DNA of 64,000 nt, taken from positions 1 to 64,000 of the forward strand of contig JODX01000025.1 of NCBI GenBank assembly GCA_000719105.1. The letters are read 5' to 3'. The notes beneath the pieces are model-generated. The model made no database searches. It was not told the origin of the DNA and was given only the letters and a program-made list of their open reading frames with translations. Below, one piece after another: positions 54,984 through 64,000 of this stretch. The stretch's first letter is position 1; every line of letters starts with the position of its first letter. Made by a program: the position numbers and the translations under genes. The DNA comes from Streptomyces sclerotialus. GTDB lineage: Bacteria; Actinomycetota; Actinomycetes; Streptomycetales; Streptomycetaceae.

Positions 54984-56090
54984 GTGTTTCACGTGAAACT
55001 TCCGGGCTACGACGTGATCGCTCGGCAGGCGGACGAGCATCTCGTCACCCACCAGGTGAAACTCCCGAGACGGGCGGTCGAGCGCCCGATCCGCCAGGTC
55101 GTCAAACGGGTGGTGATGGCCCTCGTTCTGCTGGTCGCGACCTCCTTCATCGTCTATGCCGACAACGACGGCTACAACGACAACTCGGACGGCAAGGTCG
55201 ACCTGCTCGACGCCTTCTACTACGCGACCGTCACCCTCTCCACCACCGGGTACGGCGACATCACCCCGGTCAGCGACGCTGCCCGGTTCATCAACATCTT
55301 CGTCGTCACGCCCCTGCGTGTGCTGTTCCTGATCATCCTGGTCGGCACCACGCTCGAGGTCCTCACGGAACGCACCCGCGAGGAATGGCGACAGAACCGC
55401 TGGAGGGCGGCCTTGAGGCAGCACACCGTTGTCGTCGGCTTCGGCACGAAGGGGCGGTCGGCACTGCAGACCGTCCTGGCGTCCGGCCTGCAGAAGGAGC
55501 AGGTGGTCGTCGTCGACCCCAGTTCCAAGGTGATCGAGGCGGCGACGGCACACGGGTACGCGGGAGTGATAGGGGACGCGACCCGCAGCGATGTGCTGTT
55601 GCGCGCGGAGGTCCAGAAGGCCCGCCAGATCATCATCGCCACCCAGCGGGACGACACCGCCGTCCTGGTGACGCTCACCGCCCGGCAGCTCAACCGGGCG
55701 GCGAAGATCGTGGCCGCCGTGCGCGAGGAGGAGAATGCGCCGCTGCTCAAGCAGTCCGGCGCCGACGTGGTCATCACCAGCGCCAGCGCGGCCGGGCGGC
55801 TGCTCGGGCTCTCCGTTCTCAGCCCCGCCGCGGGCATGGTCATGGAGGACCTCATCCAGCAGGGCAGCGGCCTGGACATCGTGGAACGGCCGGTCATAAA
55901 GGCCGAGGCGGGACGCGGGGTCCGGGACATCGACGACCTCGTGGTGAGCGTCGTACGAGGACACCGGGTGCTCGGGTACGACGACCCGGCCATCGGCGAA
56001 CTGCAGCTGACCGACCGGCTGATCACCATCGTCCGGGCCACACCGGGCACCAGGGTGGCCCCCGACATGCGGCCGCTGCCCCAGGACTAG
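54984..56090 (+). CDS. Potassium channel with RCK/TrkA-N domain
   Basis: 368 residues from the GTG at 54984; alternatives are a GTG at 54927 (GGAG upstream) and one at 54993, all in frame, so the start is uncertain. Two membrane segments (about 42-58 and 100-122) flank a pore loop with the potassium selectivity filter TTGYGD (87-92). Next comes a Rossmann RCK domain with VGFGTKG (151-157) and a TrkA-C-like tail. It resembles MthK/Kch gated channels. A parS site covers the first codons (VFHVK). Confidence 0.9.
   Translation: MFHVKLPGYDVIARQADEHLVTHQVKLPRRAVERPIRQVVKRVVMALVLLVATSFIVYADNDGYNDNSDGKVDLLDAFYYATVTLSTTGYGDITPVSDAARFINIFVVTPLRVLFLIILVGTTLEVLTERTREEWRQNRWRAALRQHTVVVGFGTKGRSALQTVLASGLQKEQVVVVDPSSKVIEAATAHGYAGVIGDATRSDVLLRAEVQKARQIIIATQRDDTAVLVTLTARQLNRAAKIVAAVREEENAPLLKQSGADVVITSASAAGRLLGLSVLSPAAGMVMEDLIQQGSGLDIVERPVIKAEAGRGVRDIDDLVVSVVRGHRVLGYDDPAIGELQLTDRLITIVRATPGTRVAPDMRPLPQD
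54986..54999. other. parS site at the start of the potassium channel gene
   Basis: A second perfect GTTTCACGTGAAAC, 80 bp from the one at 54906 (start to start). It covers the first codons of the channel gene. Confidence 0.92.
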
Positions 56091-56120
56091 CCGGCCCGGT
56101 ACCAGCGGGACCCGAGGAGA

Positions 56121-56167
56121 ACGGCCCTGAGGGCGCCCACCGCACCGGTGGGCGCCCTCAGGGCCGT
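56121..56167. terminator. Bidirectional terminator between channel and ABC permease genes
   Basis: Perfect 22-bp stem (56121-56142 with 56146-56167) with a 3-nt loop, between the stops of two convergent genes (56090 and 56176). One of the longest perfect stems in the window. Confidence 0.9.
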
Positions 56168-56175
56168 ACAGGGCA

Positions 56176-57027
56176 CTACCTGCGGTTGTAGAGCCGCATC
56201 GTCACCGGCCCGAAGACGAGCACGAACAGGGCCGCCCACCCCAGGGACCAGACGATGTCCGCGGCCGGCCGGTCGCCCGCCATCAGGCCTCGCACCGCCG
56301 AGGCCAGGTGCGTGACCGGGCTGTTGTTGACGAAGGCCTGCAGCCAGCCCGGCATGGTCGTCGGGTCGACGAACACATTGGACAGGAACGTCAGCGGGAA
56401 TATCACCATCATGCTGACGCCCATGACGGACTTCTCCGTGCGCAGCAGCAGGCCGAACATCGTCCAGACCCACGAGAACGCGAACGAGAAGACGATCAGC
56501 AGCGCGATGCCGGCGACCACGCCCCCGACCCCGCCGTCCGGGCGGTAGCCCAGGACCACCCCGACCGTCAGCATCACCACGGACGCGATCGTGTAGCGCA
56601 GGGCGTCACCCAGCAGGTACCCGACCATCGTCGACGGCCGCCAGATCGGCAGCGTACGGAACCGGTCGAAGACGCCCTTCTCGATGTCCGTGTTCACCGA
56701 GACGCCCGTGTACATCGTGATCATCACGACCGACATCACCAGGATGCCCGGCAGCAGGAACTGGATGTACTCCTCCGGCGACCCGGCCAGGGCACCGCCG
56801 AAGAGGTACGTGTACATCAGCACCATCATGATCGGGAAGGCGGTGACGTCGAAGAGCTGCTCCGGCACGTGTTTGATCTTGAGGATCGCCCGCCAGCCGA
56901 AGGTCAGCGACGCCGACAGGGCGCTGGGGCGCGGCGGCCGCTCCCCGGCGATCAGCAGGGCGGCCAGCGACTCGGCGCTGACGGGGGCGAGTTCCTTGCT
57001 CCCCGTGGAGGTCGTCGTACTGCTCAT
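56176..57027 (-). CDS. ABC-2 type drug exporter permease (DrrB-like)
   Basis: 283 residues from the ATG at 57027, overlapping the ATPase stop by 4 bp. About six membrane spans with the ABC-2 pattern [19 protein letters not shown], then [14 protein letters not shown] and [18 protein letters not shown]. The cytoplasmic lead has a Thr/Ser run. Works with the adjacent ATPase; the substrate could be a drug or lipid. Daunorubicin-resistance DrrB is the nearest named type. Confidence 0.92.
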   Translation of the reverse strand: MSSTTTSTGSKELAPVSAESLAALLIAGERPPRPSALSASLTFGWRAILKIKHVPEQLFDVTAFPIMMVLMYTYLFGGALAGSPEEYIQFLLPGILVMSVVMITMYTGVSVNTDIEKGVFDRFRTLPIWRPSTMVGYLLGDALRYTIASVVMLTVGVVLGYRPDGGVGGVVAGIALLIVFSFAFSWVWTMFGLLLRTEKSVMGVSMMVIFPLTFLSNVFVDPTTMPGWLQAFVNNSPVTHLASAVRGLMAGDRPAADIVWSLGWAALFVLVFGPVTMRLYNRR

Positions 57028-58052
57028 GCCGCAGCCTCGTCCTTCGTGCCGACGTACGGTCCGGTGGTGTCCTCGGCCTTCGTGTCGTGCCCGGTGAGCG
57101 CGAGGAAGACCTCGTCGAGGCTGGGCTGTCCCAGGGCGAAGTCGTCGACGGTGATGCCGTCGCGGGCCAGATCGGCCAGTGCGCGGGCCGCCTGCTCGGC
57201 CGCCCCCCGCCCGCCCGCCGCGCCCGCGCCGACCGGCGCCGTCAGGGCCACCGGATCGGGGTCGAGCTGCACGTCCGCGCCGAGCGCCAGCCGCAGCACC
57301 TCCGCGGCCCGCGGGCGCTGCGCCGCGTCACGCAGCCGTACATGCACCGAACCCGCGCCGACGGACGCCTTGAGCTCGCCCTTGGTGCCCTCGGCGATCA
57401 CCTTGCCCCGGTCGATGACGGCTATCCGGGACGCCAACCGGTCCGCCTCGTCCAGGTACTGCGTGGTCAGCAGGACGGTGGTGCCCTGGGCGACGACCGC
57501 GCGCACGATGTCCCACACCTGGTTGCGGCTGCGCGGGTCCAGGCCGGTCGTCGGCTCGTCGAGGAAGAGCAGGTCGGGCGTGTTCAGGATGGACGCGGCG
57601 ATGTCGATACGGCGCCGCATGCCGCCCGAGTAGTGCCGGACCTGCTTCCCGGCGGCGTCACTCAGCCCGAAGGCCGCCAGCAGCTGGTCGCCGCGCTCCC
57701 GTGCGGCCTTCCTGCCGTGCCCGAGGAGCCGGCCGAGCAGGATCAGGTTCTCCGCGCCGGTCAGGTCCTCGTCCACGGACGCGTACTGACCGGTGAGGCT
57801 CACCCGGCCGCGTACCGCGTCGGCCTCCCGTACGACGTCATGGCCGAAGACGCGGGCCCGGCCGCTGTCGGGGCGCAGCAGGGTGGCGAGCATCTTCACG
57901 GCCGTCGTCTTGCCGGCGCCGTTGGGGCCGAGGACGCCGTACACCGTGCCGGTCGGTACCGAGAGGTCGATGCCGTCGACGGCCCGGGTCTCGCCGAACG
58001 TCTTCACCAGACCCGCGGTCTCGATCGCGAGGCCGGACGTCTGTCCGCTCAT
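57024..58052 (-). CDS. ABC drug exporter ATPase (DrrA-like)
   Basis: 342 residues from the ATG at 58052 with GGAAGGA about nine bases upstream. Walker [10 protein letters not shown] (42-50), signature YSGGMRRR (141-148), Walker B LLFLDEPT (161-168). The C-terminal part includes [18 protein letters not shown], typical of DrrA proteins. An Ala/Gly-rich insert ([19 protein letters not shown]) lies near residues 285-305. Forms an operon with the permease. Confidence 0.94.
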   Translation of the reverse strand: MSGQTSGLAIETAGLVKTFGETRAVDGIDLSVPTGTVYGVLGPNGAGKTTAVKMLATLLRPDSGRARVFGHDVVREADAVRGRVSLTGQYASVDEDLTGAENLILLGRLLGHGRKAARERGDQLLAAFGLSDAAGKQVRHYSGGMRRRIDIAASILNTPDLLFLDEPTTGLDPRSRNQVWDIVRAVVAQGTTVLLTTQYLDEADRLASRIAVIDRGKVIAEGTKGELKASVGAGSVHVRLRDAAQRPRAAEVLRLALGADVQLDPDPVALTAPVGAGAAGGRGAAEQAARALADLARDGITVDDFALGQPSLDEVFLALTGHDTKAEDTTGPYVGTKDEAAA

Positions 58053-58382
58053 GTCATGGGGTCCTTCCGCGTACGGGCCCCGGTGCACGGGACCACACAA
58101 GAGAGACCGACGGGACCACCGCAACTCATCGGTCGCCGTACGGGAACCCCCGTCCCGGCAGGCGCGTGGGGCCGGGTGGCTCCGCCCTTCCCGCGAGGGA
58201 GCTCGCGCGGCCGTACGTCTCAACGGTGCCGCTCCTGAACACTGCCCGCACCACGACCGGGACCAACGGTGCGCCGGGGTCCCGGCCGGGGCGCACCGGG
58301 ACTGACCGGGCGCGCGACGGGGGCAGGGACCGGCCGCGTACCTTCGCCCGGTGCGGAAGGTATGAGGAGTAGCGTCCCCTCC
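58053..58382. other. Divergent intergenic region (330 bp)
   Basis: Between the leftward ABC operon and the rightward oxidoreductase. TAGCGT at 58370-58375, 7 bp before the ATG at 58383, looks like a leaderless promoter for the oxidoreductase. No clear gene, repeat or operator is visible in the rest. Confidence 0.45.
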
Positions 58383-59363
58383 ATGTACGCGATCACGATT
58401 CCTGAACCCGGTGGGCCCGAGGCGCTGGTGTGGGCCGAGGTCCCGGATCCCGAGCCCGGCGAGGGCGAAGTGCTCATCGAGGTGGCGTCGAGCGCGGTGA
58501 ACCGCGCCGACATCATGCAGCGCCAGGGCTTCTACGACCCGCCGCCCGGCGCCTCCCCGTACCCCGGCCTGGAATGCTCCGGGCGGATCGCCGCACTGGG
58601 CCCCGGTGTCTCCGGCTGGGCCGTCGGCGACGAGGTGTGCGCGCTGCTCTCCGGCGGCGGATACGCGGAGAAGGTCGCCGTCCCGGCCGGTCAGCTGCTG
58701 CCCGTCCCCGCGGGCCTCGATGTCCGGCAGGCGGCCGCGCTGCCCGAGGTGACCTGCACCGTCTGGTCGAACGTGTTCATGATCTCCCACCTCCGGCCCG
58801 GTGAGACCCTCCTCGTGCACGGGGGCTCCAGCGGCATCGGCACGATGGCGATCCAGCTGGCCAAGGCGATCGGCGCGCGGGTCGCCGTCACGGCCGGCAC
58901 CAAGGAGAAGCTGGACCACTGCGCCGGACTCGGCGCGGACATCCTCATCAACTACCGAGAGCAGGACTTCGTCGAGGAGATCGAGAAGGCCACCGACGGC
59001 GCGGGTGCGGACGTCATCCTCGACAACATGGGCGCCAAGTACCTGGACCGCAATGTGCGGGCCCTCGCCGCCAACGGGCGCCTCGCCATCATCGGCCTGC
59101 AGGGCGGGGTGAAGGGCGAGCTGAACATCGGTCTCCTGCTCGGCAAGCGCGCCGCGGTCAGCGCGACCTCGCTGCGCGCCCGCCCGCTCGGAGAGAAGGC
59201 GGCCATCGTGGCGGCGGTACGGGAACACGTGTGGCCGCTGATCGAGGGCGGCCACGTACGTCCGGTCGTCGACCGCGAACTGCCGATGAGCGAGGCGGCG
59301 CAGGCCCACCGGGTGCTGGAGGAGAGCGGACATGTCGGGAAGGTGCTGCTGGTGACGGACTAG
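58383..59363 (+). CDS. NAD(P)H quinone oxidoreductase (zeta-crystallin-like)
   Basis: 326 residues from the ATG at 58383; the upstream TAGCGT suggests a leaderless mRNA. Medium-chain dehydrogenase fold without catalytic zinc: GroES-like domain (1-120, [20 protein letters not shown]), Rossmann domain with [17 protein letters not shown], and the family end GHVGKVLLV. Such enzymes of the PIG3/Qor branch reduce quinones with NADPH. Convergent with the secreted protein gene. Confidence 0.92.
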   Translation: MYAITIPEPGGPEALVWAEVPDPEPGEGEVLIEVASSAVNRADIMQRQGFYDPPPGASPYPGLECSGRIAALGPGVSGWAVGDEVCALLSGGGYAEKVAVPAGQLLPVPAGLDVRQAAALPEVTCTVWSNVFMISHLRPGETLLVHGGSSGIGTMAIQLAKAIGARVAVTAGTKEKLDHCAGLGADILINYREQDFVEEIEKATDGAGADVILDNMGAKYLDRNVRALAANGRLAIIGLQGGVKGELNIGLLLGKRAAVSATSLRARPLGEKAAIVAAVREHVWPLIEGGHVRPVVDRELPMSEAAQAHRVLEESGHVGKVLLVTD

Positions 59364-59412
59364 TCCGGATCGGAACGGCCGGGAACGGCCGGGAACGGAC
59401 GGATACGGCCGG

Positions 59413-59919
59413 TCACGAGCGGCGCAGGCGCAGGCCTGCGAGGGCGAGCCCGAGGCCGAGACCGATGAGGACCAGACCGCTGCCGAGGGGCAGTACCCGT
59501 ACGGAGGGCCCCTCGGCGGCATCGCTCCGGGTGCCCCGCTCCCGGGACGACCCGGGCGCGTCCGCCCGCTGCTCCGGGTGGGCCGAGCCGCGGGGCGTCC
59601 CTTCCGCGGCCGGTGGATCAGCGACGCCGGCCTCTTCGGCGTCGGTCTTCCCGGCCGCGGGGTCGTCCCGTCCGGGTCGCTCCCGCCCCTCACCCGCGCG
59701 GCTCCCCGCACGGGACGTCTCGGCGGCGGGTGTCGGTTCGGCGGCTGCCGAGGAGGGGGCCTGGATGGCGCCCGCCGACAGGATGAGCACCGACAGGACG
59801 AGCACCGCCGGGACGAGTACCGCCAGGGCGAGGGCCGGGAGCAGCCGAGGAAGAAACAGCCGCGGAAGAACCCGGCCGGGCGGCCGGCACCATCGCGGCG
59901 AACACAACCATGGATTCAC
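59413..59919 (-). CDS. Secreted protein with C-terminal membrane anchor
   Basis: 168 residues from a GTG at 59919, with AGAGGT nine bases upstream. A long Arg/Pro/Leu N-terminal signal or anchor (about 15-50, [19 protein letters not shown]), an Ala/Glu/Pro/Ser/Gly-rich middle with no fold visible, then [20 protein letters not shown] and a basic LRLRRS end. The C-terminal pattern resembles Streptomyces surface proteins but has no clear LAxTG sortase signal. Function unknown. Confidence 0.65.
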   Translation of the reverse strand: MNPWLCSPRWCRPPGRVLPRLFLPRLLPALALAVLVPAVLVLSVLILSAGAIQAPSSAAAEPTPAAETSRAGSRAGEGRERPGRDDPAAGKTDAEEAGVADPPAAEGTPRGSAHPEQRADAPGSSRERGTRSDAAEGPSVRVLPLGSGLVLIGLGLGLALAGLRLRRS

Positions 59920-60149
59920 GCCGGTGACCTCTTCCGGAGGCGAAGGGCGAAGGGCGAAGGCACAGGAAGGCCGGGGGCAGCCCCTCGGCACGGTCACCTC
60001 AGGCTCACATGCCACCGCCGACCGCGCATGCCGGAGCCGGGCGGGTGTACGCCGAACGAACCCGGCGGACAAAACGCACAGACATGGTGGATCACCATCT
60101 CCCGGGGGCACCACGGTGATGAGGTGTACACGTGCGAGAGAATGGCGGC

Positions 60150-60695
60150 ATGGAGATGCCGAGGAACGAACGGTCGTCCGAGCAACCCCAGATCCTGGTC
60201 GTCGGCCAGGACGGCATGGCAATCGGCGGCGGCGGTGGCGGGGACGAAGACTCCCACGAGATCCCGGTGACGGAGCAGGTGGAGCAGCCCGCGAAGGTCA
60301 TGCGCATCGGCAGCATGATCAAGCAGCTGCTGGAGGAGGTTCGGGTGGCACCCCTCGACGAGGCGAGCCGGGCCCGGCTGAAGGACATCCACGCCAGTTC
60401 GGTCAAGGAGCTCGAGGACGGACTCGCGCCCGAGCTGGTCGAGGAACTGGAGCGGCTCTCTCTGCCCTTCACGGACGAGGCGGTGCCGAGCGACGCGGAA
60501 CTGCGCATCGCGCAGGCCCAGTTGGTGGGCTGGCTGGAAGGCCTCTTCCACGGTATCCAGACCACGCTGTTCGCCCAGCAGATGGCCGCCCGGGCCCAGC
60601 TGGAACAGATGCGCCGCGCCCTTCCGCCGGGCGTGGGCGGCGAAGGCCACGAGGACCCGCGGGCGGGCGGCCGCTCGGGCGGACCGTACCTGTAG
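60150..60695 (+). CDS. bpa: Bacterial proteasome activator Bpa (PafE)
   Basis: Ring-forming, ATP-independent activator that opens the 20S proteasome gate. 181 residues from the ATG at 60150 (MEMPRNERS); a GTG at 60132 would add six. The core four-helix region is recognisable: EQPAKVMRIGSMIKQLLEEV, HASSVKELEDGLAPELVEEL, and AQAQLVGWLEGLFHGIQTTL. It ends in GPYL, the proteasome-docking C-terminal motif (GQYL in mycobacteria). The proteasome core genes are not in the window. Confidence 0.93.
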   Translation: MEMPRNERSSEQPQILVVGQDGMAIGGGGGGDEDSHEIPVTEQVEQPAKVMRIGSMIKQLLEEVRVAPLDEASRARLKDIHASSVKELEDGLAPELVEELERLSLPFTDEAVPSDAELRIAQAQLVGWLEGLFHGIQTTLFAQQMAARAQLEQMRRALPPGVGGEGHEDPRAGGRSGGPYL

Positions 60696-60733
60696 CGCCG
60701 GCGCGGCGGAACGGCCGCACGGCCCGGGAAGCG

Positions 60734-60778
60734 ATGCGGGAGGGCCCGGTACCTGCGGGGTGCCGGGCCCTCCCGCAT
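60734..60778. terminator. Terminator after bpa
   Basis: Perfect 16-bp stem (60734-60749 with 60763-60778) with a 13-nt loop, between the bpa stop and the stop of the leftward kinase. Confidence 0.85.
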
Positions 60779-60786
60779 GCTCACAC

Positions 60787-60831
60787 GCAGGCCAGGCAGG
60801 CCAGGCAGGCCAGGCAGGCCACGCAGGCCAC
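60787..60831. repeat. 9-bp tandem repeat
   Basis: Five copies of GCAGGCCAG (the last two GCAGGCCAC), in the 150-bp gap between convergent bpa and kinase genes. Length change here would be silent. Confidence 0.85.
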
Positions 60832-60845
60832 CGGGCACGGTCCGC

Positions 60846-62540
60846 TCAGGACTGCGGGTTCCCCGTCGACACACCCAGCACGATCTCGGGCAGATCGTCC
60901 GGATCGGCGGCCGTGCGGGCCGCGGGGTACTGCTCCATGACCGTGCCCTCGCCGTAGACGTTCTCGTCGACGCTCTCCGTGTCGTACGTCCAGCCGGCGG
61001 CTTCCAGGCACTGCTTCACCGAGTCGATGTTCTTGAACATGAAGCTCGGGATCTGGATCTTCCCGGGCTCGGTGTACGACTCCCGCGGCTCGGTGCAGTC
61101 GGTCGTCTCGACGGTCCTCGTCCTGTCCGGGCCCTTGTGCCCGGCCACCTCGGACGCCGGTGCCGACGCGCCGGTGCCCGTACCGCCGCTGGTCTCGTCA
61201 TCACGGGTGTTCAGCGCCAGGGCCGTGACCAGCCCTCCGACGGCGACGAGCGAGACGACGATCGCGCCGACGACGACTCCCCTGCCGTTCCTGCCGCCGC
61301 CCGGGATCCCCGGGCCCGGCACCGTGGGGTGCAGGGCCGGATATCCGCCCGGTTGAGGAAGGCCGTGCGTCGGGCCGGGAACCGCCGGGCCATAGGAGTG
61401 ACCCGGCTGGTACGGCGGCGGTGTCGGCGGCGCGGAGGGCGGATACGGAGCAAGGAAGGGAGCCGGGGCGGGGGCCGGGGCGGGGGACGGGGACGGGGAC
61501 AGGGACGGGAAGACGGCCGAGCCGACCCCCGAGCCGACCCCCGAGCCGACCCCCGAGCCGACCCTCGAGCCGCTGGGCGTCCGCGCGCCCGGGACGATGC
61601 TCGGCGCGGCTGACCGGAGCGCCGACGCGACCCGCAGGCACTCGTCGCGCATCGCCTCCGCGCTCGCGAAACGCTCGTTCGGGTTCTTCTTCAGCGCACG
61701 GGCGACCAGCGCGTCCACCGCCGGAGGCAGGGAGCGGTTGAGGGAGGAGGGGGCCACGGGCTCCTCCTGGACGTGCGCGCAGGCGATCGCCAGCGGCGAG
61801 TCCGCGTCGAACGGCAGCCGCCCGGTGATCAGCTGGAACAGCATGACGCCGACCGAGTAGAGGTCGGAGCGCGCGTCCACGTCCCGCCCCAGGGCCTGCT
61901 CCGGCGACAGGTACTGAGGGGTGCCGACCACCATGCCGGTCTGTGTCATGGAGGTGACGCCGGACTGCACGGCGCGGGCGATGCCGAAATCCATGACCTT
62001 CACCACACCGCGCTTGGTCACCATCACGTTGCCCGGCTTGATGTCACGGTGGACCAGGCCGATCTCATGGCTGGCCGCCAGCGCGGCCAGCACCTCGGCG
62101 GTGATCCGCAGCGCCTCGCCGGCCGGCATCGCACCGTGACCGCGGACATCCGCGTCGAGCACGGAGCCGAGCGGCCGGCCGTCGACGTACTCCATGACGA
62201 TGTAGGGCGTCGTCGCACTGCCGCCCGCGGCGGAGCCACCGTCGTCCGCGGTGGAGCCGTCGTCGGGCAGCGTGTCCTCACCGGTGTCGAAGACCGAGAC
62301 GATGTGGGGGTGGGTGAGCTTCGCCACGGCCTGGGCCTCGCGGCGGAACCGCTCGCGGAACGCCTGCTCGCGCCCGAGCTCGGTGTGCAGTGTCTTGACG
62401 GCGACCTGCCGGTCGAGCAGCGAGTCGTACGCCAGGTGGACCGAGGCCATGCCGCCCTCGCCGAGCAGGGCACGCAGCTGGTAGCGGCCGCCTGCGAGCG
62501 CGCGCCCCGCGTAACGGTCCTGCGCGCCGTCCTGGCCCAT
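60846..62540 (-). CDS. Ser/Thr protein kinase with one PASTA-like outside domain
   Basis: 564 residues from the ATG at 62540. Kinase domain 20-285: GEGGMASV loop, Lys49, HRDIKPGN with Asp166, DFG 184-186. It has an unusual acidic Gly/Ser insert (about 91-110) in the N-lobe where PknB has a short turn. A Gly-Val-Gly-Ser repeat and a Pro/Ala-rich linker follow, then one membrane span (about 426-448) and a single PASTA-like domain (about 490-560, KIQIPSFMFKNIDSVKQCLE). It diverges from the kinase gene at 62899. Confidence 0.93.
   Translation of the reverse strand: MGQDGAQDRYAGRALAGGRYQLRALLGEGGMASVHLAYDSLLDRQVAVKTLHTELGREQAFRERFRREAQAVAKLTHPHIVSVFDTGEDTLPDDGSTADDGGSAAGGSATTPYIVMEYVDGRPLGSVLDADVRGHGAMPAGEALRITAEVLAALAASHEIGLVHRDIKPGNVMVTKRGVVKVMDFGIARAVQSGVTSMTQTGMVVGTPQYLSPEQALGRDVDARSDLYSVGVMLFQLITGRLPFDADSPLAIACAHVQEEPVAPSSLNRSLPPAVDALVARALKKNPNERFASAEAMRDECLRVASALRSAAPSIVPGARTPSGSRVGSGVGSGVGSGVGSAVFPSLSPSPSPAPAPAPAPFLAPYPPSAPPTPPPYQPGHSYGPAVPGPTHGLPQPGGYPALHPTVPGPGIPGGGRNGRGVVVGAIVVSLVAVGGLVTALALNTRDDETSGGTGTGASAPASEVAGHKGPDRTRTVETTDCTEPRESYTEPGKIQIPSFMFKNIDSVKQCLEAAGWTYDTESVDENVYGEGTVMEQYPAARTAADPDDLPEIVLGVSTGNPQS
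61519..61566. repeat. 12-bp tandem repeat in the kinase linker
   Basis: Four units of GAGCCGACCCCC (last one variant), encoding the GVGS repeats of the kinase on the minus strand. In-frame, so the linker length could vary between strains. Confidence 0.85.
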
Positions 62541-62898
62541 GTTTCGGCGTCCCCCATCGGCACCGCGGGAAATGGTTGCCGCTCTGCCTCCCGCGGTCGG
62601 CGATTCTCGTGATCTCGGTATCCACGGCCAAGTCTGCCCGAGGGCACGGACACGTCAAGTGAGGTGCCCGTTCCGTGACCGTACGCGAAGGAAGCGTCGC
62701 GTAAGCGTTACAGCGGATGTACGGCTGGTACACGGGATTTGCACGAGGGGGGCCGCTGGGGGTTGGATGGCCGGTCCCTATCTGATTCCGTCTCGTATCC
62801 AAGTCGGACCGGCGCCTTGGGCAAAGGCTGTAGCGTGGCCCGACGGAGACCGTAACAACCACCGCGCGGACCGCGGGCAGAAACGACGGCGAGGACTG
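62541..62898. promoter_or_regulatory. Divergent promoter region of two Ser/Thr kinase genes
   Basis: 358 bp with no gene. GTAAGCGTTAC (62701-62711) is an 11-bp palindrome near the centre, a possible operator. TAGCGT (62831-62836) is a -10-like box for the rightward kinase, 68 bp before its ATG. No firm -35 was found. Confidence 0.4.

Positions 62899-64000
<1,102 letters not shown>

Noticed and set aside
59364..59412. GGAACGGCCG direct repeats as a terminator or operator
   Set aside because: Simple direct repeats without symmetry; nothing beyond low complexity.
60787..60831. Short repeat array as a CRISPR
   Set aside because: The unit is 9 bp and directly tandem, with no spacers and no cas genes.

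Overview
This is a GC-rich actinobacterial chromosome segment. Gene content and order (gnd-recF-DUF721-gyrB-gyrA, crgA, class E sortases, the pknB/pbpA/pstP/fha cluster, DUF5324, DUF6344, DLW-39, Bpa) point to Streptomyces, in the core region beside oriC. Frequent GTG starts, ATGA or GTGA overlaps between genes, and consensus ParB sites fit that reading. oriC, dnaA and dnaN are not in the window; by usual Streptomyces order they would lie just left of base 1.

Layout. 1-8.3 kb: end of gnd, then recF, a DciA-like DUF721 gene, gyrB, gyrA and a DUF3566 membrane protein, all pointing right. 8.4-15.1 kb: tRNA-Ile, small membrane or secreted proteins, the DLW-39 microprotein, a secreted anchored protein convergent with a Ser/Thr kinase, an HTH regulator with an operator-like palindrome, tRNA-Ala and a parS site. 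15.1-24.8 kb: DUF5324, a cyclophilin, a zinc-finger rhomboid protease, a gap rich in DnaA-box-like sequences, crgA, DUF881, three class E sortases interleaved with a glutamine amidotransferase gene, and an Mrr-like nuclease with no stop codon in the expected place. 24.8-33.7 kb: the leftward growth and division operon fhaA-fhaB-pstP-rodA-pbpA with pknB, then tRNA-Leu.

33.8-44.5 kb: a GNAT acetyltransferase, DUF2252, a J-domain protein, rhodanese, the leftward paaABCDE operon (phenylacetyl-CoA epoxidase), a DUF5819-HTTM pair and a SpoU/TrmH methyltransferase. 44.5-52.6 kb: paaN, divergent paaH-type dehydrogenase plus a TetR regulator, an Lrp/AsnC regulator and a branched-chain 2-oxoacid dehydrogenase operon (E1a, E1b, E2). 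52.6-56.1 kb: mobA-moeA and a potassium channel carrying two parS sites. 56.2-64 kb: a drug-type ABC exporter, a quinone oxidoreductase, a secreted protein, the proteasome activator bpa and two divergent Ser/Thr kinases, the second cut by the window edge.

How it fits together. Replication and topology genes sit with parS and DnaA-box-like sites, as expected beside an origin. Peptidoglycan synthesis, its kinase/phosphatase switch, CrgA and the sortases form a cell-envelope block. The phenylacetate and branched-chain acid genes share one 14-bp palindrome upstream of three transcription units, with a TetR gene among them. I infer a single TetR regulon. No CRISPR array, insertion sequence or prophage is visible.
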